64,000 nucleotides of DNA, from positions 159,313 to 223,312 of the forward strand of contig NZ_BMKX01000005.1 in the NCBI RefSeq assembly GCF_014644555.1. Reading direction: 5' to 3'. Under the pieces are notes generated by a model. That model saw nothing but the letters and a program-made list of their open reading frames with translations, was not told the origin of the DNA and made no database searches. The DNA comes from Glutamicibacter ardleyensis (GTDB lineage Bacteria > Actinomycetota > Actinomycetes > Actinomycetales > Micrococcaceae). Made by a program: the position numbers and the translations under genes. The stretch's first letter is position 1, and every line of letters begins with the position of its first letter. Below are positions 29,298-38,133 of the stretch, in pieces.

Positions 29298-29915
29298 ATG
29301 AGCGAGCTACCAGAAATCACCAAAATCCCCTCCAAGGCGCCCACCAGTGCGCGCCGGGTGCTCGTGGCCGAGGACGAGACGCTGATTCGCTTGGACATCG
29401 TCGAAATCCTCCGCTCCGAAGGCTACGACGTGGTCGCCGAGGTCGACAATGGGCAAAGCGCGCTAGAGAAGGCACGCGAATTGAAGCCAGACCTGGTTTT
29501 GATGGACGTGAAGATGCCGGTGATGGACGGTATCACCGCCGCAGAGGCGATCGTTAAGGAACGCATCGCCCCGGTGGTTCTGCTCACCGCGTTTAGCCAG
29601 AAGGAACTGGTTGAGCGCGCTCGCGAGGCCGGTGCCATGGCCTACGTGGTTAAGCCCTTCACTCCGGCGGATCTGACGCCGGCCATTGAAATTGCGATCT
29701 CCCGCAACGATGAGCTGCGTGCCTTGGAATCCGAGGTGAGTAACCTTGCCGAACAGTTCGAAACCCGTAAATTGGTCGATCGAGCCAAATCGTTGCTGAT
29801 TACCAAGATGGGGCTGACCGAACCAGAGGCGTTCCGTTGGATCCAGAAAACCTCCATGGATCGCCGGTTGAGCATGCGTCAGGTCGCAGACACCGTGATC
29901 GACCAGGTTAAGTAA
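29298..29915 (+). CDS. pdtaR: ANTAR-domain response regulator (PdtaR-like)
   Basis: A 205-residue two-component regulator. The receiver domain (about 19-135) has acidic residues in VLVAEDE, the phosphate-accepting Asp70 in LVLMDVKMPVMDG, and the conserved Thr (LLTAFS) and Lys (VVKPF). The C-terminal ANTAR domain (about 145-203) has LVDRAKSLLITKMGLTEPEA and FRWIQKTSMDRR. ANTAR proteins bind paired hairpins in RNA to prevent transcription termination; PdtaR in mycobacteria acts with the kinase PdtaS. The kinase is not next to it, which is normal. AAGGAAGG precedes the ATG. Confidence 0.93.
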   Translation: MSELPEITKIPSKAPTSARRVLVAEDETLIRLDIVEILRSEGYDVVAEVDNGQSALEKARELKPDLVLMDVKMPVMDGITAAEAIVKERIAPVVLLTAFSQKELVERAREAGAMAYVVKPFTPADLTPAIEIAISRNDELRALESEVSNLAEQFETRKLVDRAKSLLITKMGLTEPEAFRWIQKTSMDRRLSMRQVADTVIDQVK

Positions 29916-29951
29916 CCGAAGCAAAGTACCCCAACGCCGGGAAATCCGGCC

Positions 29952-29990
29952 ATGTGCGCCAAGCCACCTATGGTTTGGCGCACATTTTTT
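29952..29990 (+). terminator. Terminator after the ANTAR regulator gene
   Basis: ATGTGCGCCAA-CC pairs with GG-TTGGCGCACAT around a short loop and is followed by T6. A strong intrinsic terminator. Confidence 0.92.
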
Positions 29991-30048
29991 GGTTAAAAAA
30001 TAAAATAATCCGGCCAGTTTGCGCGAGTTTGATCAAAACCCACTAACT

Positions 30049-30116
30049 GTTCACCCAGATTTATACGTCTAGCAGTTGACAGTTCAGATTGACGTATCTG
30101 CTCAGGGGCATAAGAT
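30049..30116 (+). promoter_or_regulatory. Promoter region of the Pit transporter gene
   Basis: TTGACG (30089-30094), a 16-bp spacer and TAAGAT (30111-30116) make a good promoter about 100 nt before the start codon. Just upstream GTTCACCCAGA (30049-30059) resembles one unit of an actinobacterial PHO box, and GTTCAG recurs 33 bp later, but no regular 11-bp repeat is present. Phosphate control is possible, unproven. Confidence 0.5.
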
Positions 30117-30224
30117 TGAAATTGCGCTTTGAGCCCAATCTGGCACGACACTATTTGCACCGGATTTTGTCACTCTAAGCCCAAGTTCTTTTTCCTTGCC
30201 GTTCGACCCTCAGGCTGGTATTCA

Positions 30225-31466
30225 ATGGATTTGACGCTAATCGTCGTCCTTGTCATCGCCTTGGCGTTGTTTTTCGACTTCACCAATGGTTTCCATGACA
30301 CGGCCAATGCGATGGCCACTCCAATCGCAACCGGAGCAATCACTCCAAAAAAGGCTGTAGCTCTTGCCGCAATTTTGAACCTTGTTGGCGCGTTCCTCTC
30401 CACCGAGGTAGCAAAGACAATTTCAGGCGGCATCATTAACGAAGACCCCACTACGGGCGTGCAAATCATGCCCGAAATGATTTTTGCGGGTCTGATGGGT
30501 GCCGTGGTCTGGAACGTATTCACCTGGTTGCTTGGACTTCCTTCGAGCTCTTCGCACGCATTGTTTGGTGGCTTGGTGGGAGCGGCGATCGTCGGTGCCG
30601 GGTTTGGTGCAATCGATTATGGCGTGCTGCTGTCCAAGGTGCTGCTGCCAGCACTGTGCGCTCCGCTGATTGCTGGTATTTCCGCCTATATGTGCACGAA
30701 GCTGGCGTATTCAATTACCAAACGTCAGAACGGTGTCTCGCCTAAGCGCGGAGGCTTCCGTTACGGACAGATCTTCTCCTCGTCGCTCGTGGCACTTGCC
30801 CACGGCACCAACGATGCGCAGAAGACCATGGGCGTTATCACGCTGACCCTCGTGGCCTCCGGCCTGCAGACCGCAGGCACCGGCCCGCACCTGTGGGTTG
30901 TAGCAACCTGTGCGATCGCGATCGCACTTGGCACCTACACCGGTGGCTGGCGCATCATCCGCACCATGGGTTCGGGACTGACCGATGTTAAGCCAGCACA
31001 GGGCTTTGCCGCTGAGGTTTCTACCGCATCGGCGATCCTCACCTCCTCACACCTGGGCTTTGCACTGTCAACCACGCAGGTCGCCTCCGGTTCCGTGATC
31101 GGTTCCGGACTGGGACGAAAGGGCGCCGAAGTGCGCTGGGGTACCGCCGGTCGCATCGCTTTGGGCTGGTTGTTCACCCTTCCAGCGGCGGCCATCATCG
31201 GCGGCCTAGCAGCCTGGCTCACGCACACTGGTGCGGTGGGCGTGGGCATCGTCGCCGTAGTCGGTGTCGGAATGCTCTTGCTCTTCTGGTACCTGTCACG
31301 CAAAAACCATGTAGGACATGAAGACACCCTGTCAGACATCGATAATTCGGGTGCCGCGGTGAACATTCTGTCGAAGAAGGAGCGTCGTGCTCGTGCTAAG
31401 GCTGACGCGAAGGCTGCCCGCAAGGCTGCCCAGGAAGCCATGGACAAGGAGCCAGATAACTCATGA
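30225..31466 (+). CDS. pit: Pit-family inorganic phosphate transporter
   Basis: Low-affinity, proton-coupled uptake of metal-phosphate. The 413-residue protein has about ten membrane helices and the two PHO4-family repeats: FDFTNGFHDTANAMAT near residue 15 and ALAHGTNDAQKTMGV in the middle. The charged C-terminal tail is rich in Lys/Arg/Ala. I place the start at ATG 30225 (MDLTLIVVLV), because the frame upstream to 30129 is not family-like. It overlaps the next small gene by four bases. Confidence 0.93.
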   Translation: MDLTLIVVLVIALALFFDFTNGFHDTANAMATPIATGAITPKKAVALAAILNLVGAFLSTEVAKTISGGIINEDPTTGVQIMPEMIFAGLMGAVVWNVFTWLLGLPSSSSHALFGGLVGAAIVGAGFGAIDYGVLLSKVLLPALCAPLIAGISAYMCTKLAYSITKRQNGVSPKRGGFRYGQIFSSSLVALAHGTNDAQKTMGVITLTLVASGLQTAGTGPHLWVVATCAIAIALGTYTGGWRIIRTMGSGLTDVKPAQGFAAEVSTASAILTSSHLGFALSTTQVASGSVIGSGLGRKGAEVRWGTAGRIALGWLFTLPAAAIIGGLAAWLTHTGAVGVGIVAVVGVGMLLLFWYLSRKNHVGHEDTLSDIDNSGAAVNILSKKERRARAKADAKAARKAAQEAMDKEPDNS

Positions 31467-31699
31467 TCGATTGGTCAGCTTTTCTTATCGTCGCGCTGGT
31501 TAGCTGGGTTGCGGCCCTTTGCATCGTGACTGCCTATTCCTTTGGCGTTCGGCTACTTGCCGTGGCTCGCGACGAAGACAGTAATACGTCGGTTAATAAG
31601 TTCGGCGCGTACCTGTGCTTCGGCGTGTGCGGCGTGATCGTACTCTTTGGCGTGGTGCTTATCGTTCCACAATTGAGCCGGGCAATTCTGGGTGCGTAG
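31463..31699 (+). CDS. Small membrane protein downstream of Pit
   Basis: A 78-residue protein with two hydrophobic helices (about 5-30 and 48-72) joined by a charged loop, RLLAVARDEDSNTSVNKFG. It overlaps the pit stop in ATGA, so it is translated with pit and may be an accessory subunit. I do not recognise a family with known function. Confidence 0.75.
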   Translation: MIDWSAFLIVALVSWVAALCIVTAYSFGVRLLAVARDEDSNTSVNKFGAYLCFGVCGVIVLFGVVLIVPQLSRAILGA

Positions 31700-31755
31700 C
31701 AGCGCCTCACCGGTAGTGCGTAACAACTAAATATTGCCTTCGATGGAGGCACCCC

Positions 31756-31761
31756 TAGACT
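31756..31761 (+). promoter_or_regulatory. -10 box of the DHFR-like gene
   Basis: TAGACT lies 6 nt before ATG 31768. GGAG in between is too near the ATG to act as a ribosome-binding site, so a leaderless message is likely. Confidence 0.5.
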
Positions 31762-31767
31762 GGAGCT

Positions 31768-32313
31768 ATGACTAGCTTCAAGTACTACGTGGGTGCCTCC
31801 ATCGACGGTTTTGTGGCCGATGAGGCGGGCGATACGCACTGGCTCCGCCCATTTCGCGAACTCGCTGGCTTCCACGGCGACCTGCAAGAATTTTTTGACG
31901 GCATCGGCGCGGTGGTGATCGGCGGGAAAACCTACGAAACCATCGTCCGAGATGTCAGCGAAGGGCACCTGCAGTGGCCTTTTGGCACCAAGCCGGTGTG
32001 GATTTTCACGCATCACGAACTGCCTACGCTGCCCGATACCGACCTCACATTTATCCGCGGTGAGATTAGTTTCTGGAGCCGGGATATCGCCAAAAGTGCC
32101 GGGGCGGGAGATGTCTGGCTGGTCGGTGGAGCGGATCTGGCCGGTGGTTTCATTCAGGCCGGGATACTTGATGAACTGACGGTCATCACCGTGCCAGTGT
32201 TCCTGGGTAGCGGAGTGAACATCTTTGGGCGCAACGCTAAGGCGCAATTGTCGGAACTGAAAATTCGCGAGCTCGGAGACGACATCTTCGCCTCCAGCTA
32301 CGCGATTTCCTAA
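31768..32313 (+). CDS. Dihydrofolate-reductase-fold protein (RibD C-terminal family)
   Basis: A 181-residue stand-alone protein with the fold of the RibD reductase domain. It starts YYVGASIDGFVAD, has VVIGGKTYETI in the middle and VWLVGGADLAGGFIQAGILD followed by VPVFLGSG in the second half, which is the NADPH-binding pattern of the family. Such proteins are predicted NADPH-dependent reductases of unknown substrate; the true riboflavin enzyme is the ribD gene at 5.8 kb. A second member lies at 52.6 kb on the other strand. Confidence 0.85.
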   Translation: MTSFKYYVGASIDGFVADEAGDTHWLRPFRELAGFHGDLQEFFDGIGAVVIGGKTYETIVRDVSEGHLQWPFGTKPVWIFTHHELPTLPDTDLTFIRGEISFWSRDIAKSAGAGDVWLVGGADLAGGFIQAGILDELTVITVPVFLGSGVNIFGRNAKAQLSELKIRELGDDIFASSYAIS

Positions 32314-32320
32314 GTACCAG

Positions 32321-32806
32321 TCAGCTCTCGATGGGCAGGAGCATGTTGGTGATTCGTGCGGTGGCCACCCGGTGGCCCTCGTCGTTGCTGATGATGATTT
32401 CATGGGTGGTGATGCGCCGGCCCAAATGTATCGGCGTGCACACACCGGTGACCAGCCCCGCGCGTCCGGCCTTATGGTGGGTGATGTTCAGATCAACACC
32501 GACCGGGTTGGCCTTGCCCGCGCCATGCAACGCGGCGGCCATCGAGCCTAAGGTCTCGGCCAAAGCGGCCGAGGCGCCGCCGTGCAAAATTCCCACAACC
32601 TGCGTGTTGCCAGCCACCGGCATGGTGGCCGAAACACGTTCGACGCTGAATTCGGTGAAGTGAATATCCAGCTTTTCTACCAGCGTGCCGACTCCGTGTC
32701 CGTGCAACGCAGGCCACATCGTTGCGGGCACACCGTGCTTGGTTAGTTGGGCCGCAAATGGATGTGCTGAAGATTGCTCGGCGTGAGAAGTGTAATTGTC
32801 GCTCAT
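32321..32806 (-). CDS. Hotdog-fold thioesterase (PaaI/YdiI type)
   Basis: A 161-residue predicted acyl-CoA thioesterase. The single hotdog domain includes VVGILHGGASAALAETLGSMAA, where the catalytic acid and helix dipole lie, followed by GVDLNITHHKA. Homologues hydrolyse 1,4-dihydroxy-2-naphthoyl-CoA (menaquinone path) or phenylacetyl-CoA compounds; the sequence does not decide which. The start codon at 32806 lies 7 nt behind a -10 box that overlaps that of polA on the opposite strand. Confidence 0.87.
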   Translation of the reverse strand: MSDNYTSHAEQSSAHPFAAQLTKHGVPATMWPALHGHGVGTLVEKLDIHFTEFSVERVSATMPVAGNTQVVGILHGGASAALAETLGSMAAALHGAGKANPVGVDLNITHHKAGRAGLVTGVCTPIHLGRRITTHEIIISNDEGHRVATARITNMLLPIES

Positions 32807-32812
32807 GACAAC

Positions 32813-32819
32813 TAGGCTA
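32813..32819. promoter_or_regulatory. Shared bidirectional -10 element for thioesterase and polA
   Basis: TAGGCT (32813-32818) on the plus strand and TAGCCT on the minus strand (32819-32814) overlap by five bases. Each lies exactly 7 nt before its start codon (GTG 32826 for polA, ATG 32806 for the thioesterase). This symmetry predicts two leaderless messages from one opened DNA segment. Confidence 0.6.
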
Positions 32820-32825
32820 AAAGGC

Positions 32826-35507
32826 GTGAGCGAAACTACCAAAACGACTTCTGCGTCGGATAAGAAACTGCTGATCATCGATGGGCATTCGATGGCCTTC
32901 CGCGCGTTCTATGCGCTGCCAGCCGAAAACTTTGCGACAAGCACCGGCCAGCATACAAATGCCGTCCACGGATTCGTCTCCATGTTGTTGACGATGATCC
33001 GCCAACAGAAGCCCACGCACGTTGCGGTGGCCTTCGACCTTGATACCCCCACCTTCCGTTCCTTGGAGTACACCGAGTACAAGGGCGGGCGCAATAAAAC
33101 ACCCGAGGAGTTCTACGGCCAGATCGACCTCATCGCGCAGGTGATGAAGGCGATGAACATTCCAAGCATCACACTGGAAAGTTTTGAGGCCGACGATATT
33201 CTGGCCACCATGGCCACCCGGGGTGAAGAAGCCGGCTTCGAGGTACTGGTGGTTTCCGGGGACCGTGACGCCTTCCAGCTGATCACCGACAGGACCTTAG
33301 TGCTCTACCCGAAGAAGGGTATTAGCGATATTCCGCCGATGGACGCCGAAGCGGTGGAAACCAAATACTTTGTACGCCCCGAGCGTTACTCGGACCTGGC
33401 CGCATTGGTAGGCGAAACCGCCGATAACTTGCCAGGGGTGCCCGGGGTAGGACCTAAAACCGCTGCGAAGTGGTTAAACCTCTACGGGGATCTGGACGGA
33501 ATTCTGGAGAACGCGGAATCTATCAAGGGCAAGGTCGGCGAATCTCTGCGCGCCCACGTGGATAACGTGACGCGTAACCGTCGGTTGAACCAATTGCGCC
33601 ACGATTTAGAGCTACCGGTGAGCTTGGAGGAAACCGAGCTGGTGGCACCAAACCGCGAAGAGATTGAAAACCTCTTTGACGCGCTGGAATTTAACACCTT
33701 GCGTAAGCGCCTCTTTGACCTGTTTGCAGCAGACGAGGATGAAGAGCAGCCCGAAGCGGCGGTTTTTGAACGTCTGGAAGCGAAAGACGCGGGCGCTTTG
33801 GGTGACTTTATCGCTGCCGGTCAGGGCGCGCCGATTGCGGTGCAGCTGGCGGTGACCGCCGCAGAAGCCGTGGGTGTAGCGCTGTTCCGCGAAGGTAAGG
33901 CGATCTGGCTTGAACTGGCCGGACTGGATGAGGACAGCGAGAAGGTGCTGGCCGATTTCTTGGCCGATGCGCAGGCTCCGAAGATCTTCCACGATGCCAA
34001 GCTTGCCAAGCACCGGTTGATCGAACGTGGTTTTAACGTTGCCGGACTCGGCGATGACACGCTGATTAGTGCGTATCTGATTCAGCCTGATCGTCGCAGC
34101 CACGAGCTGGTTGATCTGGTGCAGTACCACCTGAAGTACACGGTGCCGGTGCTGAAACCGGCGAAGAAGGGGGAGTTGGATCTGGGGTTGACCGCGGATC
34201 TGGCCGAACCGACGCTCGCGCAGGCGCAGGCAATCTTTGACCTCTCCGCGTTCTTGGCGATTAAGGTTGCCGAGAAGCATGCCGCGCAGCTTGCCGCCGA
34301 GATGGAACTGCCGCTGATCGATGTGCTCTTTGACATGGAACGTGCGGGTATTGCGGTGAGCCGTGAGCGTTTAGACGAGCTCAACGCGCACTTCACCGGG
34401 CAGGTTGAACAGGCCACGAAGGAAGCTTACGAGTCGATCGGCCACGAGGTGAATCTTTCCAGCCCGAAGCAGCTGCAGGTGGTCTTGTTTGAAGAGCTGG
34501 ATCTGCCGAAGACGAAAAAAATCAAGACCGGTTTCACTACCGATGCGGAATCCTTGCAGGATTTGTTGGTGAAAACCCAGCACCCATTCTTGGTCGCGCT
34601 GATGGCGTACCGCGAGGCGATTAAGCTACGTCAGACCGTGGAGGGGTTGCTGAAATCTATCGGCGACGATGGGCGGATTCACACCACCTACGCGCAGACC
34701 GTGGCGGCCACCGGACGGCTGTCCAGCCTGAACCCGAACCTGCAGAACATTCCAATTCGCTCCGAAGAGGGCCGGCGAATTCGCGACGTATTCATCGTCG
34801 GCGAAGGCTACGAAACCCTGCTGACCGTGGACTACTCGCAGATCGAGATGCGTATTATGGCGCACCTTTCCGGGGACGAGGGGCTGATCGAAGCCTATGA
34901 AAGCGGCGAGGACCTGCACCGCTATGTCGGTTCGCACGTCTTTGGGGTGAGCCCGGCGGAGGTGAGCTCCGAGATGCGTTCCAAGGTCAAGGCGATGAGC
35001 TATGGGCTGGCTTACGGGCTGAGCTCCTTTGGGTTGTCCAAGCAGCTGAAGATTTCCGTGGATGAGGCGCGCACGTTGATGAAGGACTACTTTGCACGCT
35101 TTGGTGCGGTGCGTACTTACCTGCGTGCGGTGGTCGATCAGGCACGCAAGGACGGGTACACGGAAACCATCTTCGGTCGACGCCGGTACCTGCCGGAACT
35201 GAACAGCTCGGATCGGCGGTTGCGTGATATTGCCGAACGTGCGGCGTTAAACGCACCGATTCAGGGTTCGGCGGCGGATCTGCTGAAGGTGGCGATGCTG
35301 AAGATTTCGCAGCGGTTGCGCGAAGGATCATACAAGTCGCGGATGCTCTTGCAGGTGCACGATGAGTTGGTGCTCGAAATTTCCGCCGGCGAGCTGGACG
35401 CGGTCCAGGAGTTGGTCACGCACGAAATGAGCCAGGCTGCGGACCTACTGGTGCCGTTGGATGTCCAGCCGGGCATCGGCAAGTCCTGGCACGAGGCGGA
35501 GCACTAA
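32826..35507 (+). CDS. polA: DNA polymerase I
   Basis: Repair and Okazaki-fragment polymerase. The 893 residues comprise a 5' nuclease domain (about 1-300, with LIIDGHSMAFRAF and VSGDRDAFQLI), a degenerate 3'-5' exonuclease-like domain (about 320-500) that lacks the usual DxE motif (the first strand reads PIAVQLAVTAAEA), and an intact polymerase domain with motif A VDYSQIEMRIMA, motif B KVKAMSYGLAYGLS and motif C LLQVHDELV. So no proofreading is expected. Tyr726 occupies the position of E. coli Phe762; Tyr there is known in M. tuberculosis PolA and lowers discrimination against dideoxynucleotides. The GTG start is chosen from family similarity and -10 spacing; ATG 32805 overlaps the divergent start. 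Confidence 0.96.
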   Translation: MSETTKTTSASDKKLLIIDGHSMAFRAFYALPAENFATSTGQHTNAVHGFVSMLLTMIRQQKPTHVAVAFDLDTPTFRSLEYTEYKGGRNKTPEEFYGQIDLIAQVMKAMNIPSITLESFEADDILATMATRGEEAGFEVLVVSGDRDAFQLITDRTLVLYPKKGISDIPPMDAEAVETKYFVRPERYSDLAALVGETADNLPGVPGVGPKTAAKWLNLYGDLDGILENAESIKGKVGESLRAHVDNVTRNRRLNQLRHDLELPVSLEETELVAPNREEIENLFDALEFNTLRKRLFDLFAADEDEEQPEAAVFERLEAKDAGALGDFIAAGQGAPIAVQLAVTAAEAVGVALFREGKAIWLELAGLDEDSEKVLADFLADAQAPKIFHDAKLAKHRLIERGFNVAGLGDDTLISAYLIQPDRRSHELVDLVQYHLKYTVPVLKPAKKGELDLGLTADLAEPTLAQAQAIFDLSAFLAIKVAEKHAAQLAAEMELPLIDVLFDMERAGIAVSRERLDELNAHFTGQVEQATKEAYESIGHEVNLSSPKQLQVVLFEELDLPKTKKIKTGFTTDAESLQDLLVKTQHPFLVALMAYREAIKLRQTVEGLLKSIGDDGRIHTTYAQTVAATGRLSSLNPNLQNIPIRSEEGRRIRDVFIVGEGYETLLTVDYSQIEMRIMAHLSGDEGLIEAYESGEDLHRYVGSHVFGVSPAEVSSEMRSKVKAMSYGLAYGLSSFGLSKQLKISVDEARTLMKDYFARFGAVRTYLRAVVDQARKDGYTETIFGRRRYLPELNSSDRRLRDIAERAALNAPIQGSAADLLKVAMLKISQRLREGSYKSRMLLQVHDELVLEISAGELDAVQELVTHEMSQAADLLVPLDVQPGIGKSWHEAEH

Positions 35508-35624
35508 AGCCCGTTTAACATATTCGGAGCCGCCGGGGTGCCCCTGTTATTAGGTGCGCACTGGCGGCTTTGAACTCATAGCAGTGAGGGTTGCCCACAT
35601 GCTGGCCAGCGAAAGGTACAAACC

Positions 35625-36923
35625 ATGAGTTCTGCGACACCCCAGGGCATTAACCTTGAATTTTTTGCTGCCGAACAAGCAGCGAAGGAACCTGAGCAGC
35701 GTTGGGTGTCCTTCTCGCGTGCCGTCGGGCGAGGTTTTCATGACCCTGGCACCGATGCGGACAGCGATAAGATTCTGGCCGAGATGGATCTCCAGGACGG
35801 TGTGCAGTACATCGGGGCCTACGATCGGTCGGCGCTCGCGCCAAGCTTGCATGTCAGCGACCCGGTGGGCACGTACCAGTATTATCCCGGCACGCTCAAT
35901 GTGGGTGGGCAGAACTGCCTGACGGTGCATCAGATCACCGCGGTGACCGTGAGCCCGACACATCGCCGGCGCGGAATATTGCGCTCGATGATCACCACCC
36001 ACCTGCAGCAGGCCGCTGGTGCAGGGGTGCCGGTGGCCGTGCTCACCGCCACCGAAGCCACCATTTACGGGCGTTTTGGGTTTGGGCTGGCTGCCGAGCA
36101 GTGCCGTTTTGAACTGAATGTTGAACATGGGGCACGGCTACGCCGGCCACACACCGGAAGCGTGGTGGCCGTGGATCCGGCGAGCATCAAAGAGCAGATG
36201 CTGGCGCTGCGCCACGAGCACCAGCAGGTCACAGTTGGAGCGGTCAGCCACCGGGCCTTCGACATCGGGCGCGATACCGGAGCGTGGGAAAACCACGGCA
36301 ACCTCAAACCGGTCAAAAACCTGCGCGCCGCGGTGCATTATGATGCCCAGGGAACCGCCGACGGGTATCTGACCTACACCTTTGAGGGGTGGGCCAAGGA
36401 ACCGGCCACGATGTCGGTGAAAACCTTGTGCACGACTAATGGTGCCGCGCGACTAGAACTGCTGGACTATTTGGGCGCGCACGATCTGATTAAACGCGTG
36501 ACCGGCTCGGCTCCGGTTGATGATGTGCTGCCGATCGCGCTTGAAAACCCGCGTTCCTACCGGGTGCTTGGCCGTGATGATCATCTGTGGTTGCGTATTT
36601 TGAATCTGCCGGCCGCGTTTTCGGCGCGCAATTATCACGGTGACGCGCAGCTGGTGATCTCGGTGAGCGACGAGCTGGGTTATACCGCTGGTACGTGGCA
36701 GCTGCAGGTTGTCGACGGGAGGATGTCGGTGCAGCGTGTCGAGGGTCAAGACCCCGAGGCCTGGCTTGACTGTCGCGAACTGGCCAGCCTCTATTTGGGC
36801 ACTCGCAGTGCCACGCAGTTGGCCGAAGCCGGATTGCTAGACACCGCTACACCGCAGCTTCTCACCGTGCTTGATCGGCTCTTTGCCGGCCGGCAAGCAC
36901 CCTATTGTCAGGTGGATTTTTAA
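35625..36923 (+). CDS. Eis-like N-acetyltransferase
   Basis: A 432-residue protein with the three-part layout of the Eis family: an N-terminal GNAT domain with ITAVTVSPTHRRRGILRSMI (the acetyl-CoA pyrophosphate loop near residue 115), a second degenerate GNAT domain (about 180-310), and a C-terminal sterol-carrier-like domain (about 320-432). The chain ends in Phe, as in Eis, where the terminal carboxylate takes part in catalysis. Mycobacterial Eis acetylates amines including aminoglycosides; the substrate here is unknown. It is followed after 6 bases by the deacetylase lipoprotein. Confidence 0.88.
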   Translation: MSSATPQGINLEFFAAEQAAKEPEQRWVSFSRAVGRGFHDPGTDADSDKILAEMDLQDGVQYIGAYDRSALAPSLHVSDPVGTYQYYPGTLNVGGQNCLTVHQITAVTVSPTHRRRGILRSMITTHLQQAAGAGVPVAVLTATEATIYGRFGFGLAAEQCRFELNVEHGARLRRPHTGSVVAVDPASIKEQMLALRHEHQQVTVGAVSHRAFDIGRDTGAWENHGNLKPVKNLRAAVHYDAQGTADGYLTYTFEGWAKEPATMSVKTLCTTNGAARLELLDYLGAHDLIKRVTGSAPVDDVLPIALENPRSYRVLGRDDHLWLRILNLPAAFSARNYHGDAQLVISVSDELGYTAGTWQLQVVDGRMSVQRVEGQDPEAWLDCRELASLYLGTRSATQLAEAGLLDTATPQLLTVLDRLFAGRQAPYCQVDF

Positions 36924-36929
36924 CCCCCT

Positions 36930-37880
36930 ATGCAGTCAAATACACGAGTAGTGAACGCTGGGCTGTCACGTCGCCGGTTGTTACGCTTCGCTTTGGACGG
37001 CGGCGCCGGTGCGGTGGGACTGCTGGGTTTGGCGGCGCTGAGCGGATGTACCGAGCTGCCCGAAAGCTCAGCAACTTCAGCTACCGGGCAGGCATCTGCA
37101 CCTGCGACAGCCAGTGGGTCTGCGCCGGCTTCCGGTCCGGCGAAGGCCAGCCCGAGCGCCGAACCGTTGTTTAGCCCTAATTTGAGTAAAAAGGAAGCGA
37201 CGGCCGAGTTTGCTCGGCGTGCACCAGGGCAATTCGGACTGGAGGTGCCGGGTATTCAGCTCGCGCTACCCTCCGGGGCGCGGGGCGTGGCGCTCACCTT
37301 TGATGCCTGCGGGGGAGCCCATGGTAGCAAAATGGATCACCAGCTGATCGAAGTATTGCGCACACACAAAACCCCGGCCACGTTGTTCGTCAATCAACGG
37401 TGGGCACGGAGCAACCGGCAACTGCTCACCGAACTGATCGCGGATCCCATATTTGAGATCGCAAATCACGGCACCAAACATGCCCCGCTCAGTGTTGCCG
37501 GGCAGCAGGCATACGGAATACCAGGCACCGGGTCCGTGGCGGCGGCCTATGACGAAATTGTGCTCAATCAGCGGTACTTGGCGCAGGAATTTGGCGTGGA
37601 GGCGCGCTTCTTCCGTTCGGGGACGGCACATATGGATCAGGTGGGTGTTGCCCTCTGCCGAAAACTCGGGTTGGTGCCGATGAACTTCACCGTGAATATG
37701 GATGCCGGGGCGACGTTCCCGGCAGCTAGTGTGGCCACACAGGTGAGCGCGATGAAGGCCGGCGACGTGGGGATCGGGCACTTTAATCAGCCGAAGTCGG
37801 GTACCGCCCAAGGAGTGGATCGTGGGCTGAAGAAGCTGGCGGACACCGGGATAAAAGTTGTCCGGCTCACCTCTGCCTGA
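36930..37880 (+). CDS. Lipoprotein polysaccharide deacetylase (NodB-like)
   Basis: A 316-residue exported protein. The N-terminus has paired arginines (LSRRRLLRFA), a hydrophobic segment and a lipobox (AALSGC), so it is probably a membrane-anchored lipoprotein, possibly exported by Tat. A low-complexity Ala/Ser/Pro linker (about 48-85) leads to the NodB domain. Motif 1 reads VALTFDACGG rather than TFDD; motif 2 is NHGTKH, with the two His metal ligands. The TFDACGG form is known in an actinobacterial branch. It may trim acetyl groups from peptidoglycan or another wall glycan. Confidence 0.85.
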   Translation: MQSNTRVVNAGLSRRRLLRFALDGGAGAVGLLGLAALSGCTELPESSATSATGQASAPATASGSAPASGPAKASPSAEPLFSPNLSKKEATAEFARRAPGQFGLEVPGIQLALPSGARGVALTFDACGGAHGSKMDHQLIEVLRTHKTPATLFVNQRWARSNRQLLTELIADPIFEIANHGTKHAPLSVAGQQAYGIPGTGSVAAAYDEIVLNQRYLAQEFGVEARFFRSGTAHMDQVGVALCRKLGLVPMNFTVNMDAGATFPAASVATQVSAMKAGDVGIGHFNQPKSGTAQGVDRGLKKLADTGIKVVRLTSA

Positions 37881-37989
37881 GTCGGCCGCGGTCCTGGTGA
37901 GTGCGTGGAGGCCTGAGGATCGGACGCCAGAAAAGCCAAAACGTAACGAACCTCACAAAGTGAGGCTGTCGATCTTAGACGTTTACGCT

Positions 37990-38019
37990 TTGACCCGCAC
38001 TTAGCTCGGCGCGTAGACT
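37990..38019 (+). promoter_or_regulatory. Promoter of rpsA
   Basis: TTGACC (37990-37995), an 18-bp spacer and TAGACT (38014-38019) form a near-consensus promoter, giving a leader of about 108 nt before the rpsA start. This fits a highly expressed ribosomal gene. Confidence 0.7.
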
Positions 38020-38133
38020 GAGGAAGGCGTGTCATGGCTTTGTCATGTCCGCAGGTAAACTTTACCCACTCGAAACTCCGGGACTTCCGGGGTCTCGACT
38101 GATCAAATCTATCCACAACGGAGTCCCTACTAC

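Noticed and set aside
32796-32825. Earlier polA start at TTG 32796 or ATG 32805
   Set aside because: These codons overlap the divergent thioesterase start and precede the -10 box that fits GTG 32826.
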